The notes under the pieces: generated by a model | Databases searched by the model: none | Seen by the model: the letters and a program-made list of their open reading frames with translations, nothing else | Told to the model about the DNA's origin: nothing | Origin: Acetobacter peroxydans | GTDB lineage: Bacteria > Pseudomonadota > Alphaproteobacteria > Acetobacterales > Acetobacteraceae | Reading direction: 5' to 3' | DNA: 64,000 nt | Assembly: GCF_006539345.1 (NCBI RefSeq) | Contig: NZ_BJMV01000001.1 | Coordinates: forward strand, 186,001 to 250,000 | Made by a program: the position numbers and the translations under genes | In this document: positions 46,470-55,599 of the stretch, one piece after another | How positions within the stretch are numbered: the first letter of the stretch is position 1 | How the letters are laid out: each line of letters begins with the position of its first letter

Positions 46470-48929
46470 ATGAAATTCACGCTGTCATGGCTGTATGACC
46501 ACCTGGAAACCCAGGCGACGCTGGCCGAAATCTGCACCACTCTGAACCGTATCGGCCTCGAGGTCGAAAGTGTTGAAAACCGTGGCGCTGCCATTCAACC
46601 GTTTCTGACGGCACGGATTGTCGAGGCGGTTCAGCACCCCAATGCCGATCGCCTGCGGGTTTGCCGCGTGGATGCCGGGCCGGGTTTTGAAAATGTGCAG
46701 GTTGTTTGCGGCGCACCCAATGCGCGCACTGGACTGTCGGTCATTTTTGCCCCGCCGGGCACCTATGTGCCGGGGCTTGATATCACCATCAAGAAGGGCG
46801 AGATCCGCGGCGAGGCCAGCGGCGGTATGCTCTGCTCGCTGCGTGAACTGGGGCTGGGCGCTGAAAGCGACGGCATAGCCGAACTGCCCGAAGACACGCT
46901 GCCGGGCCAGTCCTATGCTGATTTTGCCGGGCTGGACGAGGTGGTGATCGACATCGCCATCACCCCCAACCGAGGCGATGCGCTGGGCGTGCGCGGTATT
47001 GCGCGCGATCTCGCCGCTGCCGGGCTGGGTACGTTGCGCCCCTGGCTGGCCGAGGCGGTGGAAGGGCATTTCCCCTCGCCGGTGGAATGGGCCAACACAT
47101 TTCCCGAGGCGTGCCCATGGGTGCTGGGGCGTACGATCCGTGGGGTCAAAAACGGCCCCAGCCCGGAATGGCTGCGCAACAGGCTGGAGAGCATCGGCCT
47201 GCGGCCCATTTCAGCATTGGTGGATATCACCAATTATTTCTGCTTCGATCTGGGGCGACCGCTGCATGTGTTCGATGCAGGACGGATTACGGGCGGGCGG
47301 CTGACTGTCTGCCGCGGCTCGGGTGAAACCTTCCGCGCGCTGGACGGGCGTGATTATACCGTGACAGCGGAAGAATGCGTGATTGCGGATCAGGCAGGTG
47401 TGCAGTCTCTGGCCGGCATCATGGGGGGTGAGGCCTCGGGCGCGGATGATGCGACAACCGATGTGTTTGTCGAATGCGCCCTGTTTGACCCCGTGAGGAT
47501 TTCGCTCAGCGCGCGCAGGCTCGGCCTGTCGTCTGATTCCAGCTACCGTTTCGAGCGCGGGGTGGATCAGGCCCTGCCGGTGGCGGCGCTGGAAGCGGCC
47601 ACGCGCATGATTATCGACCTGTGCGGGGGCGAGGCCAGTGAGGTGGTATCCGCCGGTGAGCCACCGCGCTGGGAGCGCACCGCCAGCCTGCGTTTTGACA
47701 GCCTTGCCACGCTCGGCGGTCTGGCTGTTCCGGCGGACGAGAGCGTCCACCTGCTTGAAAAGCTGGGCTTTGAAGTGCGTGATCGCACTGCCGAAAAGGT
47801 AGATGTGGCCGTGCCGGCCTGGCGTAACGATGTGGCCCAGATGCCGGTTCTGGCGCAGGGCGACATACTGCCCGCCGATTTGGCGCGCGCGGCTGCCGAG
47901 GGTGTGGCTGAAATCGAAGCCGAGAGAGATCTGGTCGAGGAAGTTCTGCGCCTCAAGGGGCTGGATGCTGTGCCGCCTGTCTCGCTGCCCCGTCTGGGAG
48001 CAGTGCCGGGTGCCGCTCTTGAGCCGCGCCTTGCCCGCCACGCGCTGGCGCGGCGCGTGCTGGCCGCGCGTGGACTGACGGAAACGGTCGGCTTCTCCTT
48101 CGTATCAAGTGATGCGGCGGCCCGCTTTGGCGGCGCTCCCGAGAGCCTGCGCCTGCTCAACCCGATTGCCTCTGATCTGGATCAGATGCGGCCCACGCCG
48201 CTTGTCAGCCTCGCGGCGGCCATTCGGGCCAACAGCGCCCGCGGTTGGGCGGATATCGGGCTGTTCGAAATCGGCCCGGCTTTTTCCGAGCAGACACAGC
48301 AGTGTATCGCAGCGGGTATGCGCGCGGGCCATACGCCGCGCTCGCCCGGTGTGGCGGCCGAGCCGGTGTCGCTCTGGGCCGCCAAGGCGGATGCGCTGGA
48401 AATCCTGCGCCAGCTTGGGGTTAATCCCGAGGCTGTCACCACCACGGCGGATGCGCCGGGCTGGTATCACCCCGGTCGTTCCGGCGTGCTGCGTCAGGGA
48501 CCCAAGCTGGTTCTGGCCCGCTTTGGCGAACTGCATCCCTCCGTCTTGCGGGCCGAGGGGATAGACGTGCCGGTGGTGGCGTTCGAGGTGCTGCTTGACG
48601 CACTGCCCGAGCCCAAGCGCCGGAAAAAGGCACCGCCAGCCCTTTCCGCCTTCCAGCCTGTGCGGCGTGATTTCGCGTTTGTCGTCTCTGACGACGTGGC
48701 GGGTGAAAACGTCCTGCGTGCGGTGCGTGGGGCCGAGCGCCAGCTTGTAACCGGCGTCAGCCTGTTTGATGTTTATGCCGGGCCGCATGTGCCTGAAGGA
48801 CATCGTTCCATCGGGGTGGAAGTGACGTTGCAGCCTGATGAACGCAGCCTGACGGATGCGGAGCTGGAAGCCGTTTCGGACAAGATTGTCGCGGCGGTTG
48901 TCAAGGCTACGGGGGCTGTCCTGCGCTAG
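46470..48929 (+). CDS. pheT: Phenylalanine-tRNA ligase beta subunit
   Basis: The 819-residue beta subunit has the expected domain order: an N-terminal EMAP/tRNA-binding domain (residues about 40-150, HPNADRLRVCRVDAG), the B3/B4 editing domain (about 210-390, LVDITNYFCFDLGRPLHVFD and SYRFERGVD), B5, a catalytic-like domain, and a C-terminal ferredoxin-fold anticodon-binding domain (FQPVRRDFAFVVSDDVAGEN, HVPEGHRSIGVEVTLQP). Forms an operon with pheS. Confidence 0.97.
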   Translation: MKFTLSWLYDHLETQATLAEICTTLNRIGLEVESVENRGAAIQPFLTARIVEAVQHPNADRLRVCRVDAGPGFENVQVVCGAPNARTGLSVIFAPPGTYVPGLDITIKKGEIRGEASGGMLCSLRELGLGAESDGIAELPEDTLPGQSYADFAGLDEVVIDIAITPNRGDALGVRGIARDLAAAGLGTLRPWLAEAVEGHFPSPVEWANTFPEACPWVLGRTIRGVKNGPSPEWLRNRLESIGLRPISALVDITNYFCFDLGRPLHVFDAGRITGGRLTVCRGSGETFRALDGRDYTVTAEECVIADQAGVQSLAGIMGGEASGADDATTDVFVECALFDPVRISLSARRLGLSSDSSYRFERGVDQALPVAALEAATRMIIDLCGGEASEVVSAGEPPRWERTASLRFDSLATLGGLAVPADESVHLLEKLGFEVRDRTAEKVDVAVPAWRNDVAQMPVLAQGDILPADLARAAAEGVAEIEAERDLVEEVLRLKGLDAVPPVSLPRLGAVPGAALEPRLARHALARRVLAARGLTETVGFSFVSSDAAARFGGAPESLRLLNPIASDLDQMRPTPLVSLAAAIRANSARGWADIGLFEIGPAFSEQTQQCIAAGMRAGHTPRSPGVAAEPVSLWAAKADALEILRQLGVNPEAVTTTADAPGWYHPGRSGVLRQGPKLVLARFGELHPSVLRAEGIDVPVVAFEVLLDALPEPKRRKKAPPALSAFQPVRRDFAFVVSDDVAGENVLRAVRGAERQLVTGVSLFDVYAGPHVPEGHRSIGVEVTLQPDERSLTDAELEAVSDKIVAAVVKATGAVLR

Positions 48930-48974
48930 AGGCGCAAGGGGCGTGTCTGCCGGGTGACGGAAAAGGGAAAGACC

Positions 48975-50048
48975 ATGAGCTACGGGCAATCTTTCGGTAT
49001 GGCCTCTGCCGGCCTCCAGCGTGTCGGGATGGTTTGTGGTCTGGTGGCGTTGCTCACGATGGCGCTGCCCGCTTCCATCGCACGGGCGGATACGGCAGCC
49101 GATCTGGAAGATGTCATTATCACCGGAGCTGGGTCGAGTTTTGCGGCCCCCCTGTATGGTGGATGGTCAACGGCGGCGCAGAAAGCTGTTGGGGTAAGGG
49201 TTAATTATCAGGCGATCGGTTCCGGTGCGGGGCAGAATCTTGTCAGCGTCGGCACGGTGGACTTCGGGGCATCGGATGCGCCCATGGCGCATGAGCGGCT
49301 GGTCAGCGCGGGCCTGTTGCAGGTGCCCACCGCGATTGGCGGTATTGTCGTGACAGCCAATGTGCCCGGCGTACCCGCCGGTAGCCTGCGCCTGACCGGG
49401 CCGGTTCTGGCCGATATCTACGCCGGACGCATTACCCAGTGGGATGACGCGCAACTGGTTGCGCTCAATCCCGACGTAACCCTGCCTGATCTGCCAATAG
49501 CGCCTTTGCACAGGGCGGATGGTTCGGGGACAACCTATGTCTTCACGGATTATCTGAGCCGGGTTTCTCATGCCTGGCAGGACAGCATAGGACGGGGCAT
49601 GTCGGTGGCCTGGCCGACAGGGGCCGGTGCCCGTGGCAATGACGGCATTGCCGCATATGTCCGCAATACGGAAGGCAGCATAGGGTATGTGGAATACGCC
49701 TATGCCGCGCGCAATAACCTGACGGGTGTGCAGTTGCGTAATCAGGCGGGCAATTTTGTCCCACCTACGGTTGAGAGCTTCAGCCACGCGGCGGAATCAG
49801 CTCATTGGGACGACGCGGACATGACGGCCACCCTGTGTGATGCACCGGGTGAAGAAAGCTGGCCGATTGTCACCACAACCTATGTGCTGCTGCCAGCCCA
49901 TGCCACGGAAGACAACAAGGGGGAGGCGGTGCGTCGCTTTTTCCGCTGGGCGGTGCAGGAGGGCGGCAGCATCGGCCGCGCGCTGGATTATGTGCCCCTG
50001 CCGCCGCAGGTCGCGGGGGCAGTGGTGCAGCGGCTGGAACGCCACTAG
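48975..50048 (+). CDS. pstS: PstS-type phosphate-binding periplasmic protein
   Basis: The mature sequence begins with the PstS hallmark ITGAGSSFAAPLYGGWSTAA, and phosphate-contact segments follow (YQAIGSGAGQNLVSVGTVDF, GASDAPMAHE, ADGSGTTYVFTDYL). A cleavable signal peptide ends near ARA and has no lipobox. ATG 48975 with GGGA upstream gives 357 residues. The partner genes pstC, pstA, pstB and phoU are not adjacent, so this is a solitary copy downstream of pheT. Confidence 0.9.
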   Translation: MSYGQSFGMASAGLQRVGMVCGLVALLTMALPASIARADTAADLEDVIITGAGSSFAAPLYGGWSTAAQKAVGVRVNYQAIGSGAGQNLVSVGTVDFGASDAPMAHERLVSAGLLQVPTAIGGIVVTANVPGVPAGSLRLTGPVLADIYAGRITQWDDAQLVALNPDVTLPDLPIAPLHRADGSGTTYVFTDYLSRVSHAWQDSIGRGMSVAWPTGAGARGNDGIAAYVRNTEGSIGYVEYAYAARNNLTGVQLRNQAGNFVPPTVESFSHAAESAHWDDADMTATLCDAPGEESWPIVTTTYVLLPAHATEDNKGEAVRRFFRWAVQEGGSIGRALDYVPLPPQVAGAVVQRLERH

Positions 50049-50203
50049 CCGTAAAGTTGTACAATGTTATCCGGCACTTGTTCTGAAGTTGTCCTATGTT
50101 TCATCCACAGATTCTGTGGATAAAGCGGAACCGGGGGACTTCAGGACGTTGGACAGGCGGTCGCATGGCCTCGATTGACAAAACGGGGCGAGGCGCGGAT
50201 ACA

Positions 50204-50239
50204 GGCTTCAGGTGAGAATCGATCTCAATACCTGAAGCC
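50204..50239. promoter_or_regulatory. 36-bp palindrome with Fur-like core upstream of iron genes
   Basis: Outer arms GGCTTCAGGT and ACCTGAAGCC are perfect. The core (50213-50227) reads TGAGAAT-C-GATCTCA, which resembles the 7-1-7 Fur layout TGATAAT-N-ATTATCA. It stands about 57 bases before the DUF3649 gene that opens an iron-uptake locus. It could be a Fur-family operator or, because the arms are long, an RNA hairpin. The palindrome is certain; the protein is inferred. Confidence 0.55.
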
Positions 50240-50295
50240 GTGCCGCTTATCGCCCTTGCCGGGCAAGCGGATGAAAGCCTGAAAGTCACCTGCAA

Positions 50296-50571
50296 ATGAC
50301 CCGTGGACCCGGAAAAGCCGCTGCAAAGGGTGCGTTGTGGAAACGATGGCTTGCCCGAGGGGCGGTTATTGTGGCGTTTGCTTATCTTTGCACGCTCGGG
50401 CTGTTCTTTCTGGTGGTAGGACGACCAGGGAACATGCTGTTCCAGAGCATCGGGCTGGCCGTGATGCCGCTGCTAATTGTCGGGCTGTTTGCACTCCCCG
50501 GTCGCGTGCCGGGAGGCGGGGCAGGCCTGTTTGTGCTGGCCATGCCGCTCATGCAGGCGGGCGGGCTCTGA
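50296..50571 (+). CDS. DUF3649 small membrane protein
   Basis: A 91-residue protein with two or three hydrophobic helices (VIVAFAYLCTLGLFFLVVGR, IGLAVMPLLIVGLFALPGRV). DUF3649 proteins are encoded beside PepSY and DUF3325 membrane proteins in siderophore receptor loci and probably assist iron release or transport. The stop overlaps the next start by one base. Confidence 0.75.
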   Translation: MTRGPGKAAAKGALWKRWLARGAVIVAFAYLCTLGLFFLVVGRPGNMLFQSIGLAVMPLLIVGLFALPGRVPGGGAGLFVLAMPLMQAGGL

Positions 50572-52025
50572 TGCGCGATATCCTGCGCAACCGCATGGGG
50601 TGGCTGCACACCTGGGTAGGGTTTGTCAGTGGTCTGGTTCTGGTTGTCGTGTTCACGGGCGGCACGCTGGCCATGTTCGATACGGAAATCACGCGCTGGA
50701 TGCAGCCAGAACTGGCGATGCTGCCGCAGGCCCCTCTGACAGCCGAGGGCCTGAACCATGCCGGTGAACAGGTTCAGGCTCTGCGGGAGAAGGAGCAGAC
50801 CGTATTTCTGGCCCTGCCTTCAGTGCGCGACCCGGTGCTGCGCATCCTCCATTATGATGGCCATGCCTTTGTAGGCCCGGCGCTTGATCCGCGTGACGGC
50901 ACAGACTTGAATGTTCGTCAGACGCAGGGCGGGCAGTTGTTCTTTGACCTGCACCAGTCGCTCTATCGGGGGCCTGTCTGGGGCAATATGGTGACAGAAG
51001 TTGTGGGCATCGGTCTGCTTGTTGCCGTGCTCTCCGGCCTTATCATCCATTTTCGTAATCTTGTGCCGGACCTGGTGTTGTTCAGGCCTTTTGCCGCACC
51101 GGGGCGCGCCTGGCTTGATGCCCATCTGATGGCGGGCGTGCTGATGCTGCCGTTCATCGTCATGATTACGTACACAGGGGTGGTAATCCACGGGCCACGG
51201 CTGTTCCCCATGATCAGCAACGGGCATGGTGGCAAAGCCGGAAGGCCTGGCCATGACCGCGCGCATGACGCGGCTCCGTTCGCTCCTCTCGCGCCAATGT
51301 GGAAACAGGCCGAGGCTGTGTTCGGGGAAGGGAATATCGGTTTCATCAGGTTCGAACCGCGGGCGGTTTCTTTCTACCGTTCGGACGCGGCGGACTTTGT
51401 GATGACGCGCGATCGTGTCGATTTTTCTCCGCGCGATGGGCAGCAGATCGGCGTAAAGCGCGACGAGCGTGGTGATCAGAGCCTTGGGGGGATCATACGG
51501 GGGCTGCATTACGTACGTTGGGGAACGCTGGGGCTGCGCTGGCTGTATTTTATCTGCGGTGCGATTGGCAGCGCCATGATGTCGGCTGGGCTGGTGCTGT
51601 TCGTCATCAAGTATCGGCGCACGCATGGCGGCACGGTGCGGCTGGCTCTGGCGGAAGCGCTTACGCTGGCTGTCACTCTTGGCCTGCCGCTTGCCTCTCT
51701 GGGTTTTCTGTGGAGCAACAGGTTGATCGATCCATCACTGGCGCATCGTGAACTGCTGGAGGCGAAAGTCTTTTTCCTGCTGTGGCTATGCGCGCTGCTG
51801 CATGGGGTGCTGCGCAGTTGTACCGGGCTTGTGCGCACAGCCTGGCGCGAACAGGCGTGGGGGATCGCCGCGCTCGGCTGCGGCCTGCCGCTGCTTGACG
51901 TCGTGTCGCGGCGCGCAACGGCTTTCACGCCTGGACTGGATGTCTATCTGGCAGTGGACGCCTGCGCTTTTGGAATTGGTATTCTGGCCTTGTGGGGGCA
52001 GTCCATGATTGTGCACGATCGATGA
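50571..52025 (+). CDS. PepSY-associated transmembrane protein (siderophore locus)
   Basis: A polytopic inner-membrane protein of 484 residues: RNRMGWLHTWVGFVSGLVLV at the start, a periplasmic PepSY-type region, then ARWLDAHLMAGVLMLPFIVM-like helices (RAWLDAHLMAGVLMLPFIVM) and LHYVRWGTLGLRWLYFICGA. Such proteins often act as periplasmic iron-siderophore reductases. ATG 50571 overlaps the DUF3649 stop; the DUF3325 gene overlaps its end by four bases. So the three form one operon. Confidence 0.85.
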   Translation: MRDILRNRMGWLHTWVGFVSGLVLVVVFTGGTLAMFDTEITRWMQPELAMLPQAPLTAEGLNHAGEQVQALREKEQTVFLALPSVRDPVLRILHYDGHAFVGPALDPRDGTDLNVRQTQGGQLFFDLHQSLYRGPVWGNMVTEVVGIGLLVAVLSGLIIHFRNLVPDLVLFRPFAAPGRAWLDAHLMAGVLMLPFIVMITYTGVVIHGPRLFPMISNGHGGKAGRPGHDRAHDAAPFAPLAPMWKQAEAVFGEGNIGFIRFEPRAVSFYRSDAADFVMTRDRVDFSPRDGQQIGVKRDERGDQSLGGIIRGLHYVRWGTLGLRWLYFICGAIGSAMMSAGLVLFVIKYRRTHGGTVRLALAEALTLAVTLGLPLASLGFLWSNRLIDPSLAHRELLEAKVFFLLWLCALLHGVLRSCTGLVRTAWREQAWGIAALGCGLPLLDVVSRRATAFTPGLDVYLAVDACAFGIGILALWGQSMIVHDR

Positions 52026-52306
52026 TCGCTTTTATTGCCCTGCTCTGCTGGATGTTTGCATTGCTGTGTCACGGATTGCTTCAGCCAAAAATCCAGCGGC
52101 TGCTTGGGGTCGGTTGCAAGCACAGAGCCCTGTTGCAGGGGCTGCGGCTGGTGCTGCCACTGGCTGCGCTGGCTGTGTGTATGCGGCAGCCTATGCCGCT
52201 GGCGCTTCTGCTCTGGCTTGGCATGTTCTCGCTTGGCGGCCTGATGGCTGGGGGTATGCTCTCAGTGGCTTCGGTTCGCGCACGTAAGCCGCGCGCCGAG
52301 GCCTGA
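52022..52306 (+). CDS. DUF3325 small membrane protein
   Basis: A 94-residue protein with three predicted helices (MIAFIALLCWMFALLCHGLL, GLRLVLPLAALAVCM, LALLLWLGMFSLGGLMAGGM). DUF3325 follows PepSY proteins in iron-siderophore loci. ATG 52022 overlaps the PepSY gene stop by four bases (ATGA). Role unknown. Confidence 0.75.
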   Translation: MIAFIALLCWMFALLCHGLLQPKIQRLLGVGCKHRALLQGLRLVLPLAALAVCMRQPMPLALLLWLGMFSLGGLMAGGMLSVASVRARKPRAEA

Positions 52307-52345
52307 TAGCCATTTCGCCCGCTTTCAAAGTGCTATCCTGTCATA

Positions 52346-53071
52346 TTAAGCTTTTATAATTCCGATTTTCTGAAGAAAAATACGCCACTTTTTGGGTGTT
52401 TCTTTCTCTATATCCGGAGTTTCCAAAGCGGCAATCGTAGGCGCTTTGTCTGGGGACGCTCTGGACCACCGAATGTCACGTTTGACAATTTTCGCCGGGT
52501 TTCCAGCTAAGATGCAATTTTCCTCTTTGAATTGACGCGTTACAACGCTGCACGCGCCGACAATGCTGCCATTGCCTATTTGGGTGTTCTTTAAAATCGT
52601 TGATTTGCACCCAACCCAGATATTATTACCCAAGGTGACGCCGCCCGCTGCTTTATTAAGGACCTGTCCTGTTTTGTCATAGATTGTGTGATAATCAGAG
52701 GCCATGACGGTCACGTCCCAACTGAACATACAGTCGTTGCCCAAATGGATATAGCTATTGTCCTCCACAACACGAAAATGTCCGATTCCAGAAAACCCAG
52801 ATCCAATTTTGATAACGCGGTCATTTCCTGTTGGGGAAAAATGAAATAAAGAGTGATGAATTGGCTTGAGTGATGCTTCAATGTCGAGAGTATTTCTATC
52901 GCCATGTATGTTTAACTGGCATCCAACAAATTTCTGCCTGCGCGTTATGCGCACTTTATTATTTTTTCCAATCACATCTATTTTCATTCCATCTACAGAC
53001 CCATCTTCAAGGGGTAATATGCTTTCTCTCCCGTCATCTTCAATAATGATGAGGACGTTTTCATAATCCAA
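52346..53071 (-). CDS. Left-handed beta-helix (hexapeptide) acyltransferase, probably acquired
   Basis: The C-terminal half has clear hexapeptide repeats and the acetyltransferase end motif: VTLGNNIWVGCKSTILKNTQ, IGNGSIVGACSVVTRQF, ILAGNPAKIVKRDIRW. The N-terminal part is also beta-helical (GKNNKVRITRRQKFVGCQLN). This suggests an O-acetyl- or similar transferase acting on a sugar or polysaccharide. The start is TTG 53071, seven bases after AGGAG. The gene and its upstream region are much more AT-rich than all neighbours, a sign of transfer. It lies inverted between the DUF3325 gene and the TonB receptor. Confidence 0.82.
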   Translation of the reverse strand: MDYENVLIIIEDDGRESILPLEDGSVDGMKIDVIGKNNKVRITRRQKFVGCQLNIHGDRNTLDIEASLKPIHHSLFHFSPTGNDRVIKIGSGFSGIGHFRVVEDNSYIHLGNDCMFSWDVTVMASDYHTIYDKTGQVLNKAAGGVTLGNNIWVGCKSTILKNTQIGNGSIVGACSVVTRQFKEENCILAGNPAKIVKRDIRWSRASPDKAPTIAALETPDIEKETPKKWRIFLQKIGIIKA

Positions 53072-53294
53072 AAATTATCTCCTCAATATCCATTTTTAAA
53101 GAAAAATAGTAATTCTGTTTCTATGCGAAATCAATTACTCTGGCCTATTATTTTTATAAATTAGTGGCGTATTGCTGATAAAGCGAATTGCACGTGTCTG
53201 TTTGGATATATATTTTTGCATTATTTATAGAATATTATAGAAAATTAGAATAAGACCGCAGGAATTAGGGTTGCTTTTGCTGGTCTTCAGAATT

Positions 53295-53319
53295 AATAAT
53301 AACTCGCAGTTGCATTATT
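53295..53319. promoter_or_regulatory. Imperfect AT-rich palindrome before the TonB receptor gene
   Basis: AATAAT-A-ACT, a CGC centre, then AGTT-GC-ATTATT form an imperfect 25-bp palindrome about 34 bases before the receptor ATG. Its position suits an operator for an iron-responsive repressor. It does not match the palindrome at 50204-50239, so a common regulator is not shown. Confidence 0.4.
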
Positions 53320-53352
53320 GCGCGCGAATTGCTCTGGAGCCTGCCTGTCCTT

Positions 53353-55584
53353 ATGATCTGTCGTTTTGTGTTGGTGCCGTGTGTCCTGCTTCTGGTGCTT
53401 GATGGTGCGCTGCATATCACGGCGGCCCATGCCGGTACCCTGCCGGATAACGCGCAGCCGCAGAGGCACGGGTCAGCCTTGAGAAAAGCCGGAAGCGGGA
53501 CACAGCCGCGTGGGGCGGGTCAGGCTCCGGGGGCAGCGCCGCGCAACACCCCAGCGACAGAGCGTGAGGAAATTACGGTGGCGGGCCTGCGGTCGGCTTT
53601 TTTGCCGCACATGGCTCAGTCCGCCACAAAGACGCAGACACCGCTGGAACTGACCCCCCAGAACATTACGGTGATTACACAGGAAAGAATGAAAATCCTC
53701 AACGCGCGGAGCGTGTCCGAGGCTATTCGTTATTCCGCCGGTGTGTCCGACTATGGTTCCAAGGATGATCCGCGTGGTTACTTCGGAACAATCCGTGGTT
53801 TCAGCCCGGATATCTATCTGGACGGCACCCGCACGCCGGATGCCTCCACCTCGCAGTCCTTCAGTATCGAACCATGGGGGCTGGAAGCCATGGATGTGCT
53901 GCGCGGGGCTTCCTCAGCACTCTATGGGTCGGGGCAACTCGGGGGCATTATCAATGCTGTCAGCAAGAGGCCGACCCTGAAGCAGCAGAATGAGGTCGAT
54001 ATCCAGACAGGTTCTTACTCGCGCATACAGGGCGCGGTCGATGTGGGTGGCGCGGTCAACAAGAACAAGACGCTGCTGTGGCGCTTCAATGGTCTGCTGC
54101 GCAAGTCCGATACCTACGCGATCAATATCAAGAATAACGAAGTCTATGTGGCGCCGTCATTACGCTGGCAGCCTGATAGCAAAACCGACTTTACCATTCT
54201 GGCCAGTTACGAACAGCTTGATGCCGGGTCAACCGCGCAGTTCCTGCCTGCTGATGGCACCGTTTATGCGTCGCCCTATGGGTATATCGCCCATAATTTC
54301 CTGAGCAGCGACCCAAATTTCGATGTCTACTCAAAGCGGCAGGTGGCTATTGGCTATAGCTTTACACGCCAGATCGCGCCCAACTGGACCATTACGCAAA
54401 ACATGCGTTATGCGCATCTTGATCTCGACTATCGCTTTGTCACGACCTCGGCGCTGGCGGCCAACCAGCGGACGATTTCACGAACGGCCCTGCTACAGAC
54501 TGCAAACTATAATAACGTAACACTTGATACGCGCTCCAACCTCAAACTCACGACAGGGCCGGTGCGTCACGAACTGCTGTTCGGTGTCGATTTCAGAAGC
54601 GATTTCATGGCGAACCGGCGCGGGCAGAGCAAGGCGTCCTCGCTTGATTTGTATGACCCTGTTTACACTGCCATTACCTGGCCTACGGCGGGCACGTACA
54701 CCAATACCAACGAGACCGAGACAGACACCGGCCTTTATGTGCAGGAACAGGCGGAGTGGAAGCATCTCTATCTGACCCTTTCCGGGCGCGGGGATTTTAC
54801 GCAGAGCCTGACGGTCAACAACTTGACCCATGTCAGCACACCGCAGAAGAACAACGCATTTACCGGGCGCGTGGGCCTGCTTTATGCGTCTTCCATCGGT
54901 CTCAACCCGTATGTTGCCTATGCAACGTCGTTTCAGCCGCAGGTCGGGCAGACCTATGATAACACGCCTTATGTGCCGACCACCGGCAAGCAGATCGAGG
55001 TCGGGCTCAAATACAGGCCGGTCAAGACAACGCGCCTTGTAAAGAACTTCATGCTGACAGCAGATTTTTTCAATCTGGTTGAAAATAACGTGCTGACTTC
55101 AGACCCCGATCATACGGCCTTCGATATTCAGACAGGCCAGCAGCGCACCCGTGGTTTTGAATTTGAGGGGCTCGGGAGGCTGCCGGGACAGATCGACTTC
55201 ATTGCTTCCTACACCTATCAGGACCCACGCATTACCAAGACCACCGTGGCAGCGCAGTTGGGGCAAAGGCCGGTGGCGGTGCCGTCGCAAATGGCCTCGC
55301 TGTTTCTGCGCCGGGATTTCAGGCTGGGGCGGAACTGGTCGGCCGGGATAGGTGGGGGGCTTCGCTATACCGGCAATACGGCTGGTGCGTTGCCTGCGAC
55401 ATTCACCGTGCCTTCGCAACTGGTGGGAGATCTGGTCGCGCATCTCGATTACCGAAAAACACGCGTGCAGTTCAACGGTACGAATATAACCGATCAGCGA
55501 TACGTCTCGATGTGTACGCGCGCCGTCGCCTGTGCTTATGCGCCCGGACGCGCCATGTTCGTGACCATTTCCCAGCGCTGGTAG
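53353..55584 (+). CDS. TonB-dependent siderophore receptor
   Basis: An outer-membrane ferric-siderophore transporter. A signal peptide ends near AHA, then a Pro/Arg-rich stretch and a TonB-box-like EEITVAG. The plug domain is clear (LTPQNITVITQERMKILNAR, SVSEAIRYSAGVSDYGS, PWGLEAMDVLRGASSALYGS, GQLGGIINAVSKRP), followed by a 22-strand barrel ending ALQW-style in FVTISQRW. It has 743 residues and no N-terminal STN signalling domain. ATG 53353 is chosen; TTG 53329 is in frame. The substrate is probably a hydroxamate-type siderophore by family resemblance only. Confidence 0.92.
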   Translation: MICRFVLVPCVLLLVLDGALHITAAHAGTLPDNAQPQRHGSALRKAGSGTQPRGAGQAPGAAPRNTPATEREEITVAGLRSAFLPHMAQSATKTQTPLELTPQNITVITQERMKILNARSVSEAIRYSAGVSDYGSKDDPRGYFGTIRGFSPDIYLDGTRTPDASTSQSFSIEPWGLEAMDVLRGASSALYGSGQLGGIINAVSKRPTLKQQNEVDIQTGSYSRIQGAVDVGGAVNKNKTLLWRFNGLLRKSDTYAINIKNNEVYVAPSLRWQPDSKTDFTILASYEQLDAGSTAQFLPADGTVYASPYGYIAHNFLSSDPNFDVYSKRQVAIGYSFTRQIAPNWTITQNMRYAHLDLDYRFVTTSALAANQRTISRTALLQTANYNNVTLDTRSNLKLTTGPVRHELLFGVDFRSDFMANRRGQSKASSLDLYDPVYTAITWPTAGTYTNTNETETDTGLYVQEQAEWKHLYLTLSGRGDFTQSLTVNNLTHVSTPQKNNAFTGRVGLLYASSIGLNPYVAYATSFQPQVGQTYDNTPYVPTTGKQIEVGLKYRPVKTTRLVKNFMLTADFFNLVENNVLTSDPDHTAFDIQTGQQRTRGFEFEGLGRLPGQIDFIASYTYQDPRITKTTVAAQLGQRPVAVPSQMASLFLRRDFRLGRNWSAGIGGGLRYTGNTAGALPATFTVPSQLVGDLVAHLDYRKTRVQFNGTNITDQRYVSMCTRAVACAYAPGRAMFVTISQRW

Positions 55585-55599
55585 GCGGGGGCTACGGTT

